Origin: an uncultured bacterium
GTDB taxonomy: Bacteria > Verrucomicrobiota > Kiritimatiellia > UBA8416 > CALETX01
Direction: 5' to 3'
Assembly: GCA_937920455.1 (NCBI GenBank)
Contig: CALETX010000101.1
Location: forward strand, 1-17,893
DNA: 17,893 bases
Position numbers and translations under genes: made by a program. Shown here one piece after another: positions 7,201 through 14,364 of this stretch. The notes below the pieces were generated by a model that saw only the letters and a list, made by a program, of their open reading frames with translations, made no database searches and was not told where the DNA came from. Numbering within the stretch: position 1 is the first letter of the stretch; every line of letters starts with the position of its first letter.

Positions 7201-8589
7201 ATGTGCGGCGCAGACGTAAACAGACTTAGGGAAATAACCGCAAGACATGGCCAGGAGCATGTGTTGCGATTCTGGGACGAACTCTCGGAAAACCAGAGAC
7301 GAACTTTGGCGGAACAAATCGCATCAATGGACTGGACGGCTCTGGAAAAAATGAAATCAGTGCTCAAGAACAAAGCGGCTGCCCCAACTGACGCCATTGC
7401 ACCGGCACCCGTCGAAAATCCCTCAGAGTCTGAGACAACAACCGCAAGGAACGAAGGAGAGACAGCTATCCGCAAGGGCCAGGTCGGAGTCATCCTCGTT
7501 GCCGGCGGCCAAGGGTCAAGACTGGGCTTCGAGGGGCCCAAAGGATGCCTGCCACTCGCTCCTATCACCGGAGCAACCCTCTTTTCCATTCATTGCCGCA
7601 AAATACTCGCCCTTGAACGCAAATATGGCTCAAAGATTCCCTTCTACATCATGACAAGCCCCTCAAACGACGCCACCACAAAAACATTTTTCGATCAGAA
7701 CTCGTTTTTTGGACTCGATCCGTCCCGCGTCATGTTTTTCATGCAGGGTATGTGGCCGGCGCTTGATGAGCATGGACGCCTCATCCTTGAGGACAAGGGT
7801 CGGCTTTTCATGGGGCCAGACGGCCACGGCGGCATACTGGCGGCGCTCAGGAAGAACGGGATGCTGGAAGACATGACAAGACGCTGCCTGACAACTCTAT
7901 TCTATTTCCAGGTTGACAACCCACTTGTCGAGATTGCCGATCCGGTGTTCATTGGCCTGCACAGGCTTAAAGGCGCTGATATGTCCGTGAAGGTCTGTGC
8001 CAAACGAGACCCGGATGAAGGTCTCGGGGTAGTGGTTCTCAGAAACGGACGGCACGCCATTGTGGAGTACACCGAGCTAACCAAAGAACAGAAACACGAA
8101 CGGCTTCCGGACGGCCGACTCAAGTTTCTCTACGGCAGCGTTGCCATCCACGTGTTCTCGTTGGACTTTCTGAGGGCTGAGTCCGAACGGGAATTGCCTG
8201 TACACGTGGCCCATAAGAAAGTGCCTTTTTGCAATGCGGACGGCAAGATTGTGAAGCCCGACAAGCCAAACGCTTTCAAGTTCGAAAAATTTATCTTCGA
8301 CGCGCTGCCCGATGCAAAGGTGGTGGTGAACTATGTGTTCAAACGTGAGGACGAATTCTCTCCGGTGAAAAACAGTAGCGGCGCCGATTCGCCAGCCACC
8401 GCCCAGGCCGATATGATCGCCAAGTTTGCCCGCTGGCTCAACGCAGCAGGCTGGAAGGTCCCAAGCGACGCCAACGGCAAACCAAAGGTGAAGATAGAAA
8501 TAGACCCTTGCTTCGCGCTTGGCCCCGAAGACTTGAAACGCAAGCTGTCTCCCTCGTGGAAAATTGACGGCGACGTGCTCCTGGCATGA
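7201..8589 (+). CDS. UDP-N-acetylglucosamine/galactosamine pyrophosphorylase (UDPGP family)
   Basis: The start is placed at ATG 7201 (462 residues) with TAAGGTG 10 bases upstream; an in-frame GTG at 7189 would overlap that site. The product should make UDP-HexNAc from the sugar-1-phosphate and UTP in the cytoplasm, feeding peptidoglycan, lipopolysaccharide or glycosylation. The nucleotide-binding signature lies at residues 99-115 (LVAGGQGSRLGF then GPKG). Further family marks are 'MTSPSND', 'FFGLDPSRVMFFMQG', 'GPDGHGG' at 205-211, 'YFQVDNPLVEIADP' and 'VVEYTEL'-like 'IVEYTEL'. Length and motifs fit the eukaryote-like AGX/UAP branch, not bacterial GlmU. Residues about 58-94 are an Ala/Pro/Thr/Glu-rich linker. 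Substrate choice (GlcNAc, GalNAc or glucose) cannot be decided from these motifs alone. It sits 24 bases after the DUF2723 gene and is probably co-transcribed. No terminator fits in the 6 bases before the convergent gene. Confidence 0.85.
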   Translation: MCGADVNRLREITARHGQEHVLRFWDELSENQRRTLAEQIASMDWTALEKMKSVLKNKAAAPTDAIAPAPVENPSESETTTARNEGETAIRKGQVGVILVAGGQGSRLGFEGPKGCLPLAPITGATLFSIHCRKILALERKYGSKIPFYIMTSPSNDATTKTFFDQNSFFGLDPSRVMFFMQGMWPALDEHGRLILEDKGRLFMGPDGHGGILAALRKNGMLEDMTRRCLTTLFYFQVDNPLVEIADPVFIGLHRLKGADMSVKVCAKRDPDEGLGVVVLRNGRHAIVEYTELTKEQKHERLPDGRLKFLYGSVAIHVFSLDFLRAESERELPVHVAHKKVPFCNADGKIVKPDKPNAFKFEKFIFDALPDAKVVVNYVFKREDEFSPVKNSSGADSPATAQADMIAKFARWLNAAGWKVPSDANGKPKVKIEIDPCFALGPEDLKRKLSPSWKIDGDVLLA

Positions 8590-8595
8590 GCCTGT

Positions 8596-10350
8596 TCAAG
8601 GAAGAGCCACAACAACGCGGAATCCAACAGCCTCGTCCCTGGTTTCCGGCCTGTCGAAGCCGCGGTGGTCTATTCGCAAACTCGATCTGTCATCAAAATC
8701 CCAGCTCCCGCCGCGTCTGATACGATAGATCTTTTTCTCGTCAAACCAGTCGTCGCACCATTCCCACACATTTCCGGCAAGCCCATAAATGCCCATTTCA
8801 TTCGACCCGCTCTGGTCAACAGGGCAGGACACTACAAAACCATCATCGTATCCTGTAATTCCGCGCCATAGGGAAAGATGCTGGCGGGCACTCAGATCAG
8901 AGAAATTTCCATAGGGCGGGGGCCAGCGTGTGCCCCAAGGGTACGGCCGATTATCTCCACAGCGCGCCGCCAAAACCCATTCGAGTTCGGTGGGAAGCCG
9001 GAATACAAAGCCACGCGGAATGCGGTCCCCAAAGTTTTCATTGAGCCACTTGCAATAAGCGGCCGCATCGTGCCAACTGACCATGGCGACAGGCTGTTCG
9101 TCGCCATCCAGCGAAAATCCCTCCCTGCTTCCGCTTGAATGACGGGGTCTGAACCTGCGATACTGTCCGTTGGTCACCTCGTATTTCCCGATCCAGCAGC
9201 GGCCTATATCCACCCAGACAAACTCAAGTGTCTGACCGAATCCAATCGGAACGGAAAGTGTTCTTGCAAACCTGCGCTCCGCAGGCGGCTCGACGGGAAC
9301 GCCTGGTTGGGAGCCCGGTTCCGCCGTCTCCGCGGCTGGTTCCGTTTCTTCCGGCTTTTCAACGACGGTCTGAGGCGGTCCTGCGTCAGGCGTTTTGGCT
9401 GTATCCATGCCTGAAGACGCCGCATCGTCAAACTCTCTGCTCACAATATGAAACGCCAGAAGTATCTGAGCTTGCTCTGCATTGTTCATCACAGCCCAGT
9501 GTAAGGGAGTAAAGCCGCTCTCCGTTGCGCAGGTCAGGTCCGCTCCCGCGCTGATGAGGAGCTTCATCGCTTCAATCGCGTTCCTGGCAGCCGCCCAATG
9601 CAGCGGGGTAATGCCCCGATTGGACTTCGCGTTTACATCCGCGCCAGATTGAATCAGCACCTTCATCGCGTCCGCGGCATTTCTGCTTGCCGCCCAGTGC
9701 AGCGGAGTGAATCCTCCGGCAGTGCGCGCATCCGCATCGGCGCCGGCGACAAAAAGCAGGCCGACAATACTCGGCTGATTCAGCGAAGACGCAACATGCA
9801 TGGGGGTGACCCCCCCCGCAAAGACGGCTCGCGCAGCATTTGTTTCGCCTTGTTCGATCGCGCCGGCAACCCATGCAACATCGTTGGAAAGAATCGCACG
9901 ATAGAGAGCATCTGCAGCCGCCTCGCCCCGTGTCACAGGGACGAATGCGAGCAGCGCCGCCACTATCGGCAACATCGAACGCAATCTTTCCTCAAGCTTC
10001 TTTTGACCCCATCTTTCACATTCGCGCAGATATGCCAGATATACGTCACAAAGATTGATGACATAAACAACCAGTGAAAATGCAAGGAGCCACAGAATTG
10101 GGGCAAAAGACGGCGTCGGCGGCATTGCGCCATCTGAAGTCAGCCACCGGCTCATGTCGCGGTAATAAAAGAAAACCCATCTAACAGCAGCAGTTGCTAG
10201 CCCTATGAAGCATAACAGAAAAATGGCGCTGAAAAAAATGCCTGCCCCAATCCTCTTTTGCGCAAACTGACCGGAGCCCGGCATCACAACCGCCGAGAGG
10301 AAAATTGGCGTTCGGGATGGACGGGAATCAGAGCTAGCGGTTTCTGCCAT
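8596..10350 (-). CDS. Membrane protein with ankyrin repeats and an FGE/SUMF1-type domain
   Basis: The protein has 584 residues. ATG at 10350 is preceded by AGGA (10361-10358) with 7 bases between. Residues 20-32 (VVMPGSGQFAQKR) and helices at 33-55 and 85-105 resemble small TM2/DUF5683-like membrane modules; a third hydrophobic stretch is at 126-140. Residues 146-300 hold about four ankyrin repeats ('GFTPLHWAA' type). Residues 310-360 are a Pro/Glu-rich linker. Residues 367-583 are an FGE/sulfatase-modifying-factor fold: 'KYEVTNGQYRRF', 'PVAMVSWHDAAAYCKWLN', 'RLPTELEWVLAARCG', 'YPWG', 'GLAGNVWEWC', 'RRGGSW' and 'GFRVV'. The Cys pair used by true formylglycine-generating enzyme after RGGS is absent (DFDDRSSLRIDHRG), so it is unlikely to make formylglycine. 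The gene overlaps the upstream oxidoreductase gamma gene by 17 nt, pointing to coupled expression. Function is unknown; a sensory or protein-binding role at the envelope is a guess. Confidence 0.85.
   Translation of the reverse strand: MAETASSDSRPSRTPIFLSAVVMPGSGQFAQKRIGAGIFFSAIFLLCFIGLATAAVRWVFFYYRDMSRWLTSDGAMPPTPSFAPILWLLAFSLVVYVINLCDVYLAYLRECERWGQKKLEERLRSMLPIVAALLAFVPVTRGEAAADALYRAILSNDVAWVAGAIEQGETNAARAVFAGGVTPMHVASSLNQPSIVGLLFVAGADADARTAGGFTPLHWAASRNAADAMKVLIQSGADVNAKSNRGITPLHWAAARNAIEAMKLLISAGADLTCATESGFTPLHWAVMNNAEQAQILLAFHIVSREFDDAASSGMDTAKTPDAGPPQTVVEKPEETEPAAETAEPGSQPGVPVEPPAERRFARTLSVPIGFGQTLEFVWVDIGRCWIGKYEVTNGQYRRFRPRHSSGSREGFSLDGDEQPVAMVSWHDAAAYCKWLNENFGDRIPRGFVFRLPTELEWVLAARCGDNRPYPWGTRWPPPYGNFSDLSARQHLSLWRGITGYDDGFVVSCPVDQSGSNEMGIYGLAGNVWEWCDDWFDEKKIYRIRRGGSWDFDDRSSLRIDHRGFDRPETRDEAVGFRVVVALP
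9470..9800 (-). repeat. 99-bp tandem ankyrin-repeat units in DNA
   Basis: Within the ankyrin region, similar blocks recur exactly 99 bases (33 codons) apart. On the plus strand, AGCCCAGTGT at 9493, CGCCCAATGC at 9592 and CGCCCAGTGC at 9691 mark the same codons of successive repeats. The last two units are closest in sequence, which suggests internal duplication. Confidence 0.7.
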
Positions 10351-10870
10351 ATGCCAATCCTGCGCGAAAGGCTTCCAGATTTACGCTCAGCAGTCTTGCG
10401 TCTCTCTCGGAAAATGCCGCGCGAATTTCAGCTTCGACGTGTTCGGCTGGTATGACTTTTCTGTGCGCTGCATAAACGCCGAGCAGGATCATATTTGCCG
10501 CCTTTATGTTTCCGAGCCGCTCGGCCATCCCCGTGGCTGGAACGGCGATTGTCCCGGCCATCTTTGCCGGCGACACGCACAGCGTGGCATTCACAATCAT
10601 GAGACCGCCATGAACCAGCATTTTGCGGTAACGGTCCATGCTGGGCTGATTCATGATGATCATAGAGTCCACACGTGAGGGGACAGGGCATGGAATCTCA
10701 TTTGTGGAAAGTACAATCTGACAATTGGATGTGCCTCCTCGCACTTCAGCTCCGTACGATGGGAAAAAGGTCACGCATGGCAGTGTTCTTGTGGAAGCCG
10801 AAGCCAAAATTTTGCCGGTTACAATGATACCCTGGCCGCCCGATCCGGCGATAAGCACTCTCTCAAGCAT
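10334..10870 (-). CDS. korC: 2-oxoacid:ferredoxin oxidoreductase, gamma subunit
   Basis: The start is set at ATG 10870 (178 residues, MLERVLIAGSGGQGI); a longer frame to 10936 would only add sequence overlapping the beta gene. The N-terminal AGSGGQGI (residues 8-15) and 'SYGAEVRGGTSNC' (38-50) are hallmarks of the gamma domain of pyruvate/2-oxoglutarate/2-oxoisovalerate ferredoxin oxidoreductases. In this enzyme the gamma chain helps close the CoA and thiamine-diphosphate site. Length fits free-standing gamma chains. The start codon lies inside the end of the beta gene (8-nt overlap ATGCTTGA), a sign of coupled translation. Whether the enzyme uses 2-oxoglutarate (Kor) or branched-chain 2-oxoacids (Vor) cannot be told from this chain. 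Confidence 0.9.
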   Translation of the reverse strand: MLERVLIAGSGGQGIIVTGKILASASTRTLPCVTFFPSYGAEVRGGTSNCQIVLSTNEIPCPVPSRVDSMIIMNQPSMDRYRKMLVHGGLMIVNATLCVSPAKMAGTIAVPATGMAERLGNIKAANMILLGVYAAHRKVIPAEHVEAEIRAAFSERDARLLSVNLEAFRAGLAYGRNR

Positions 10871-11624
10871 GTGCCACACGCCCCTCTTCTCTGAAAACCG
10901 CCGGCGGGAACTCGGCGGCCATTTGCTCGCCGACAAACTTCAACGCCTGAGCTGGATTCACTCTTTGATGAGTGGGACACGAGGCGAGAATCTCAACAAA
11001 ACTGTAACCCTTGTTTTCCAACTGCACTCGAAAAGCCTTCAGCAGAGCCGCCTTGGCCTTCCGAACTCCTGCTGGGCTGTCAAGCGCGACGCGCTCAATA
11101 TGATAAGGACGGTCCAGCGTATTCAGCAGTTCGCACATGCGCAGAGGTGGCCCCATGGTGACTGGGTCTCTCCCACATGGGGATGTGGCGGTCTTTTGCC
11201 CTGTCAGGGTTGTTGGCGCCATCTGGCCGCCTGTCATTCCGTAGACCGTATTGTTGACGAAAACCACCGTGATATTTTCGCCACGGTTTGCAGCATGAAG
11301 CGTCTCGGCCAGACCGATAGCCGCCAGATCTCCATCGCCCTGATAGGAAAACACGATGCGGTCCGGAAGCACTCTCTTGATGCCTGTGGCTACCGCGGCG
11401 CACCTGCCGTGAGCTGCTTCAGTCACATCAAAGTTGAAATAGAAATATGCCAGAACGGCGCATCCCACCGGCGCAATCCCGATCGTCTTTTCCCTAATCC
11501 CCAGCTCGTCAACCACCTCCGCTATCAGTCTGTGCACAATGCCGTGTCCGCAGCCGGCACAGTAATGAGTGGGAACGGACGTAAGCGATTTAGGACGGCG
11601 GCGGATGTAAATGTCTTTTTTCAT
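10863..11624 (-). CDS. korB: 2-oxoacid:ferredoxin oxidoreductase, beta subunit (TPP-binding)
   Basis: The start is set at ATG 11624 (253 residues), one base after the alpha stop (TAA-G-ATG). The frame is open further upstream but only inside the alpha gene. The chain binds thiamine diphosphate and a [4Fe-4S] cluster. Residues 96-99 (GDGD) through N124-N125 make the TPP/Mg motif, and 'YGMTGGQMAPTT' follows at 128-139. Cysteines C22, C25 ('YCAGCGHG'), C55 ('PVGCA') and C216 ('ILASCPTHQRV') fit the cluster ligands of beta chains. The reaction is oxidative decarboxylation of a 2-oxoacid to acyl-CoA with reduction of ferredoxin, or the reverse. The enzyme is oxygen-sensitive in most hosts and fits an anaerobe. 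Confidence 0.93.
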   Translation of the reverse strand: MKKDIYIRRRPKSLTSVPTHYCAGCGHGIVHRLIAEVVDELGIREKTIGIAPVGCAVLAYFYFNFDVTEAAHGRCAAVATGIKRVLPDRIVFSYQGDGDLAAIGLAETLHAANRGENITVVFVNNTVYGMTGGQMAPTTLTGQKTATSPCGRDPVTMGPPLRMCELLNTLDRPYHIERVALDSPAGVRKAKAALLKAFRVQLENKGYSFVEILASCPTHQRVNPAQALKFVGEQMAAEFPPAVFREEGRVAHA

Positions 11625-11625
11625 C

Positions 11626-12699
11626 TTAGAGTGACTTCCGCTTCCTAAGTGATCTGACAAGCGAACGGAGTTTCTGGAGAACCGCGTCCTCGTCAGGGAC
11701 ACCCCCGCCCATCCTGCCAATGAAATGCGTCGGCGTGCTTCCCCCAAGAGCCAGACGTACGTCTTCGAGCATTTGGCCTGCGCTCATTTCGATAACCAAC
11801 ACACATTTGGCGCTCGAAGCCACCCTGCGAAGAGGCTCGCTCGGAAAAGGCCACAAGGTAATGGGCCTGAAAAGCCCAGCCATGATGCCCACCGTCGCAG
11901 CCGAGGCAATGCAACCTTTTGCAATGCGGGCGCAGGTGCCGTAGGCAACCATGAGAATGTCGCAGTCGGCCGTGTTTCTCTCTTCCCACCTCTGTTCGGC
12001 GCGGCAGATTCTGGCGTATTTCTTCTGCAGTCGAAGATTGTGTCGTTCGAGTTCCCCTTCGCCAAGCAGAAGAGATCTGATCATATTGGGTTTCCTGCCC
12101 TTTGCTCCAGTCAGAGCCCACGGCTTGGGAGGCGGAGAACTCCTGGGTTCATGAAACACCACCGGCTCCATCATTTGACCCAGACGTCCGTCCGCAAGAA
12201 TCATCACAGGGTTTCTGTACCGGTCTGCAAGTTCAAAGGCCAGCATGGTCAAGTCGTACATTTCCTGTACCGAATCGGGAGCAAGAACTATCTGATGATA
12301 ATCGCCGTGGCCACCGCCCTTCACAGCCTGGAAATAATCGCTTTGTGAGGGCGCGATGTTTCCAAGCCCCGGTCCTCCTCGCTGGACATTTACTATAACA
12401 GCAGGCAGTTCTGCTCCCGCCAGATACGATATGCCCTCCTGTTTCAGACTCACACCGGGCGATGACGAACTTGTCATGGCCCGTTTCCCGGCGACGGCGG
12501 TGCCGAAGACCATGTTGATCGCTGCCAATTCGCTCTCGGCTTGAACAAACACCCGGCCACGCTCAGGCATGTGGCGCGCCATGTAGTTTCCGATCTCGTT
12601 CTGAGGAGTGATGGGATAGCCATAATATGCGTCACAGCCTGCGCGGATTGCCGCCTCGGCGATGGCTTCGTTTCCCATCATGAGTATGCGTTCACGCAT
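11626..12699 (-). CDS. korA: 2-oxoacid:ferredoxin oxidoreductase, alpha subunit (KorA/VorB type)
   Basis: The protein has 357 residues. ATG 12699 overlaps the end of the ferredoxin gene by 8 nt (ATGCGTGA). 'GNEAIAEAAIRAGCDAYYGYPITPQNEI' (residues 9-36, key P29-I-T-P32), 'QAESELAAINMVFGTAVAGKRAMTSSSSPG' (53-82) and 'NVQRGGPGLGN' are conserved alpha-chain segments that line the TPP and substrate site. The C-terminal domain, from 'DCDILMVAYGTCAR', is the usual domain II ending in 'LALGG'. The chain lacks the fused gamma domain found at the N-terminus of some KorA proteins, in line with a separate gamma gene here. Close relatives are often named VorB (3-methyl-2-oxobutanoate) as well as KorA, so the substrate is open. 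Confidence 0.93.
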   Translation of the reverse strand: MRERILMMGNEAIAEAAIRAGCDAYYGYPITPQNEIGNYMARHMPERGRVFVQAESELAAINMVFGTAVAGKRAMTSSSSPGVSLKQEGISYLAGAELPAVIVNVQRGGPGLGNIAPSQSDYFQAVKGGGHGDYHQIVLAPDSVQEMYDLTMLAFELADRYRNPVMILADGRLGQMMEPVVFHEPRSSPPPKPWALTGAKGRKPNMIRSLLLGEGELERHNLRLQKKYARICRAEQRWEERNTADCDILMVAYGTCARIAKGCIASAATVGIMAGLFRPITLWPFPSEPLRRVASSAKCVLVIEMSAGQMLEDVRLALGGSTPTHFIGRMGGGVPDEDAVLQKLRSLVRSLRKRKSL

Positions 12700-12919
12700 C
12701 TCGGACTGTATATCCCTTTCTTATTTCAATAGCAGCGTCAGGACATATTTCCGCGCACCGGCAGCATCCAACGCACTGATCGCCACGGCATACTTCAGCA
12801 TAGTGAACTCCGAAACTGTTCAACTTTCTGCTGAGCGAAAGCACGCCTTTGGGACACACGCTGACGCACAACTCACAGCCTTTGCATAACTGCCTGCTGA
12901 TTCTAACGCAAAACTTCAT
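12692..12919 (-). CDS. korD: 2x[4Fe-4S] ferredoxin-type (delta) subunit of the oxidoreductase
   Basis: The protein has 75 residues with two complete cluster motifs: C12-x2-C15-x2-C18-x3-C22-P and C49-x2-C52-x2-C55-x3-C59-P. It is the electron-transfer chain that passes electrons from the TPP/cluster core to free ferredoxin. It is the first gene of the four-gene oxidoreductase unit, and its stop overlaps the alpha start. C44 and C53 are extra cysteines beyond the eight ligands. Only GGGG directly before ATG 12919 could serve as a ribosome site, and it is too close to be typical. Confidence 0.92.
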   Translation of the reverse strand: MKFCVRISRQLCKGCELCVSVCPKGVLSLSRKLNSFGVHYAEVCRGDQCVGCCRCAEICPDAAIEIRKGYTVRDA

Positions 12920-12993
12920 CCCCGAAAGCTTAGGCCGCCCCCTGCAATTTTCCAGCGAAAAAACCTGTCAGATGACGTCACAAAGAAAAGGAT

Positions 12994-14364
12994 TCACCGG
13001 CTTGAACCTGATGCTTCGGCCTCCTGGCGGGTGAGCAGGGCATCGGCCGGAATCCATCCGGAGCGTTTGTTCCAGACGACTCTCACCCAACCATCGTATG
13101 TCTCCGCTATTCCCACCTGGACGCCAGCAGGTATCGAAAAAAGCCGCTCCGCCCCCTTTCGGGGAGCGTATAGCGCATGCTCCCTCCGAATAACCACGTC
13201 GGAAATCCGTTCAAGCCTGCGCACATGCGCCGCATACCACATGCAACCGAGCGCAATCAACGCGGCAACCCTGGCGATCACCGCGGCAACGGGTTGGAGC
13301 CGAGACGCCGTTCTATTCGCCAGCAAGGAGCATAGGATCGCAATAAGCGCCAACAAAAGAGCAGATACCGCACACCATGTCCAGAATCTGAATGATCTCC
13401 CGAACCCTTCGCGCGCAGCCGCAGGCTGGGGGGGAACTTTGACATGAGCTGTCAGAGGTGGCGCATAATCAGGCGCTTTTGACGTCGTCCCTCCGGCTTC
13501 CACGAATGTGAGGCCGAATGGTCCCTCTGACAGTGTCACGTATCGCTCCGCGGCTGGATCGAAAAAGGTGAACGAAAGCGGCGGGATCTCACTCACATCG
13601 GAACTTTGCGGAACAACGTCGCGCTCGAAGACGACCTCATCTGTGTTAGAATATGCGAGCCGTGGCTCGTAAATCTTCAACTTCGGAACCAAAGGCATAA
13701 CAGGCGCAAGCACACCTGTCAGATATCCGGTCCCCGAAATGTGTGACACAACCTTTACCAGTGAGCCAGGCGCGATGTTTGTTGGAGAAACACTCACATC
13801 CATGGAAAACGCCCCTACAGCGCCGGAGAACACCACGCCATCCTCCGGTTTCGGCAAGCTTCGCGACTCAATGACGCATGGCGGTATTGTCACGTCATAC
13901 CGTGTGACCGATGATTCCTCTGGGAAAAGAATGCTTCCGGGAAACCGTTTGGTTATGACCAGCACTCGCAGTTTAGGTTTCAACTCTATCGTTCCCGGCC
14001 TCAGCGCGCGGGCCTGGCATCGCGACCTCCGAATCTCCACCACCACTCCTCCGGCCATTCTGCGTTCGGGCGGCAATTCTTCGAAAGCGCTCATCTCCAG
14101 CTTGTCTGCGCCTGGCAGGTCCAAAAGCTCCATGTTTTTCTGCAGATTGACTCCCGATATTCGCACGGTAAGTGTGAGGCTGAACAGCTCATTCACATAC
14201 ACAACGTTCTTTGACGGCGTCAGTTCGACCTGAACCGACGCGGCGGGCGGCGCCGCCAATGCGGCTCGGATATTTAAGACGCATAGGTATAGCAACAATC
14301 CAGGACAGACAAGGCCCATCCGTATTGATCCTGCGATCGGATAGCTGACTGGCCGACAGGTCAT
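12994..14364 (-). CDS. Second BatD-like protein with C-terminal SH3-type domain
   Basis: The protein has 456 residues. ATG 14364 overlaps the stop of the preceding gene as ATGA, which favours this start. Residues 16-38 make a signal peptide (a later in-frame Met at 16 is also possible). Residues 43-290 are beta-sandwich segments typical of BatD ('VYVNELFSLTLTVRISG', 'LRPGTIELKPKLRV', 'VSPTNIAPGSLVKVVSHISGTGYL', 'IPPLSFTFFDPAAERYVTL'). Membrane helices lie near 327-349 and 357-377. Residues 390-443 resemble a bacterial SH3 domain (ALYAPRKG, then 'DGWVRVVWNKRSGWIPADALL'), as found at the end of BatE in other bacteria. Bat proteins act at the inner membrane with MoxR ATPases and VWA proteins; their exact role is unsettled. 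It ends 74 bases before the oxidoreductase genes. Confidence 0.75.
   Translation of the reverse strand: MTCRPVSYPIAGSIRMGLVCPGLLLYLCVLNIRAALAAPPAASVQVELTPSKNVVYVNELFSLTLTVRISGVNLQKNMELLDLPGADKLEMSAFEELPPERRMAGGVVVEIRRSRCQARALRPGTIELKPKLRVLVITKRFPGSILFPEESSVTRYDVTIPPCVIESRSLPKPEDGVVFSGAVGAFSMDVSVSPTNIAPGSLVKVVSHISGTGYLTGVLAPVMPLVPKLKIYEPRLAYSNTDEVVFERDVVPQSSDVSEIPPLSFTFFDPAAERYVTLSEGPFGLTFVEAGGTTSKAPDYAPPLTAHVKVPPQPAAAREGFGRSFRFWTWCAVSALLLALIAILCSLLANRTASRLQPVAAVIARVAALIALGCMWYAAHVRRLERISDVVIRREHALYAPRKGAERLFSIPAGVQVGIAETYDGWVRVVWNKRSGWIPADALLTRQEAEASGSSR

Noticed and set aside
8590..8595. Bidirectional terminator between the convergent genes
   Set aside because: Only 6 bases separate the two stops and no hairpin with a T tract is visible around them.
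10725..11648. Long plus-strand open frame of 307 codons opposite the beta and gamma subunit genes
   Set aside because: It lies antisense to well-supported oxidoreductase genes and its translation shows no domain, signal peptide or plausible composition.
12973..12980. TGACGTCA palindrome in the 74-bp gap before the oxidoreductase operon
   Set aside because: Only 8 bp with no flanking symmetry or second copy; too short to call an operator.
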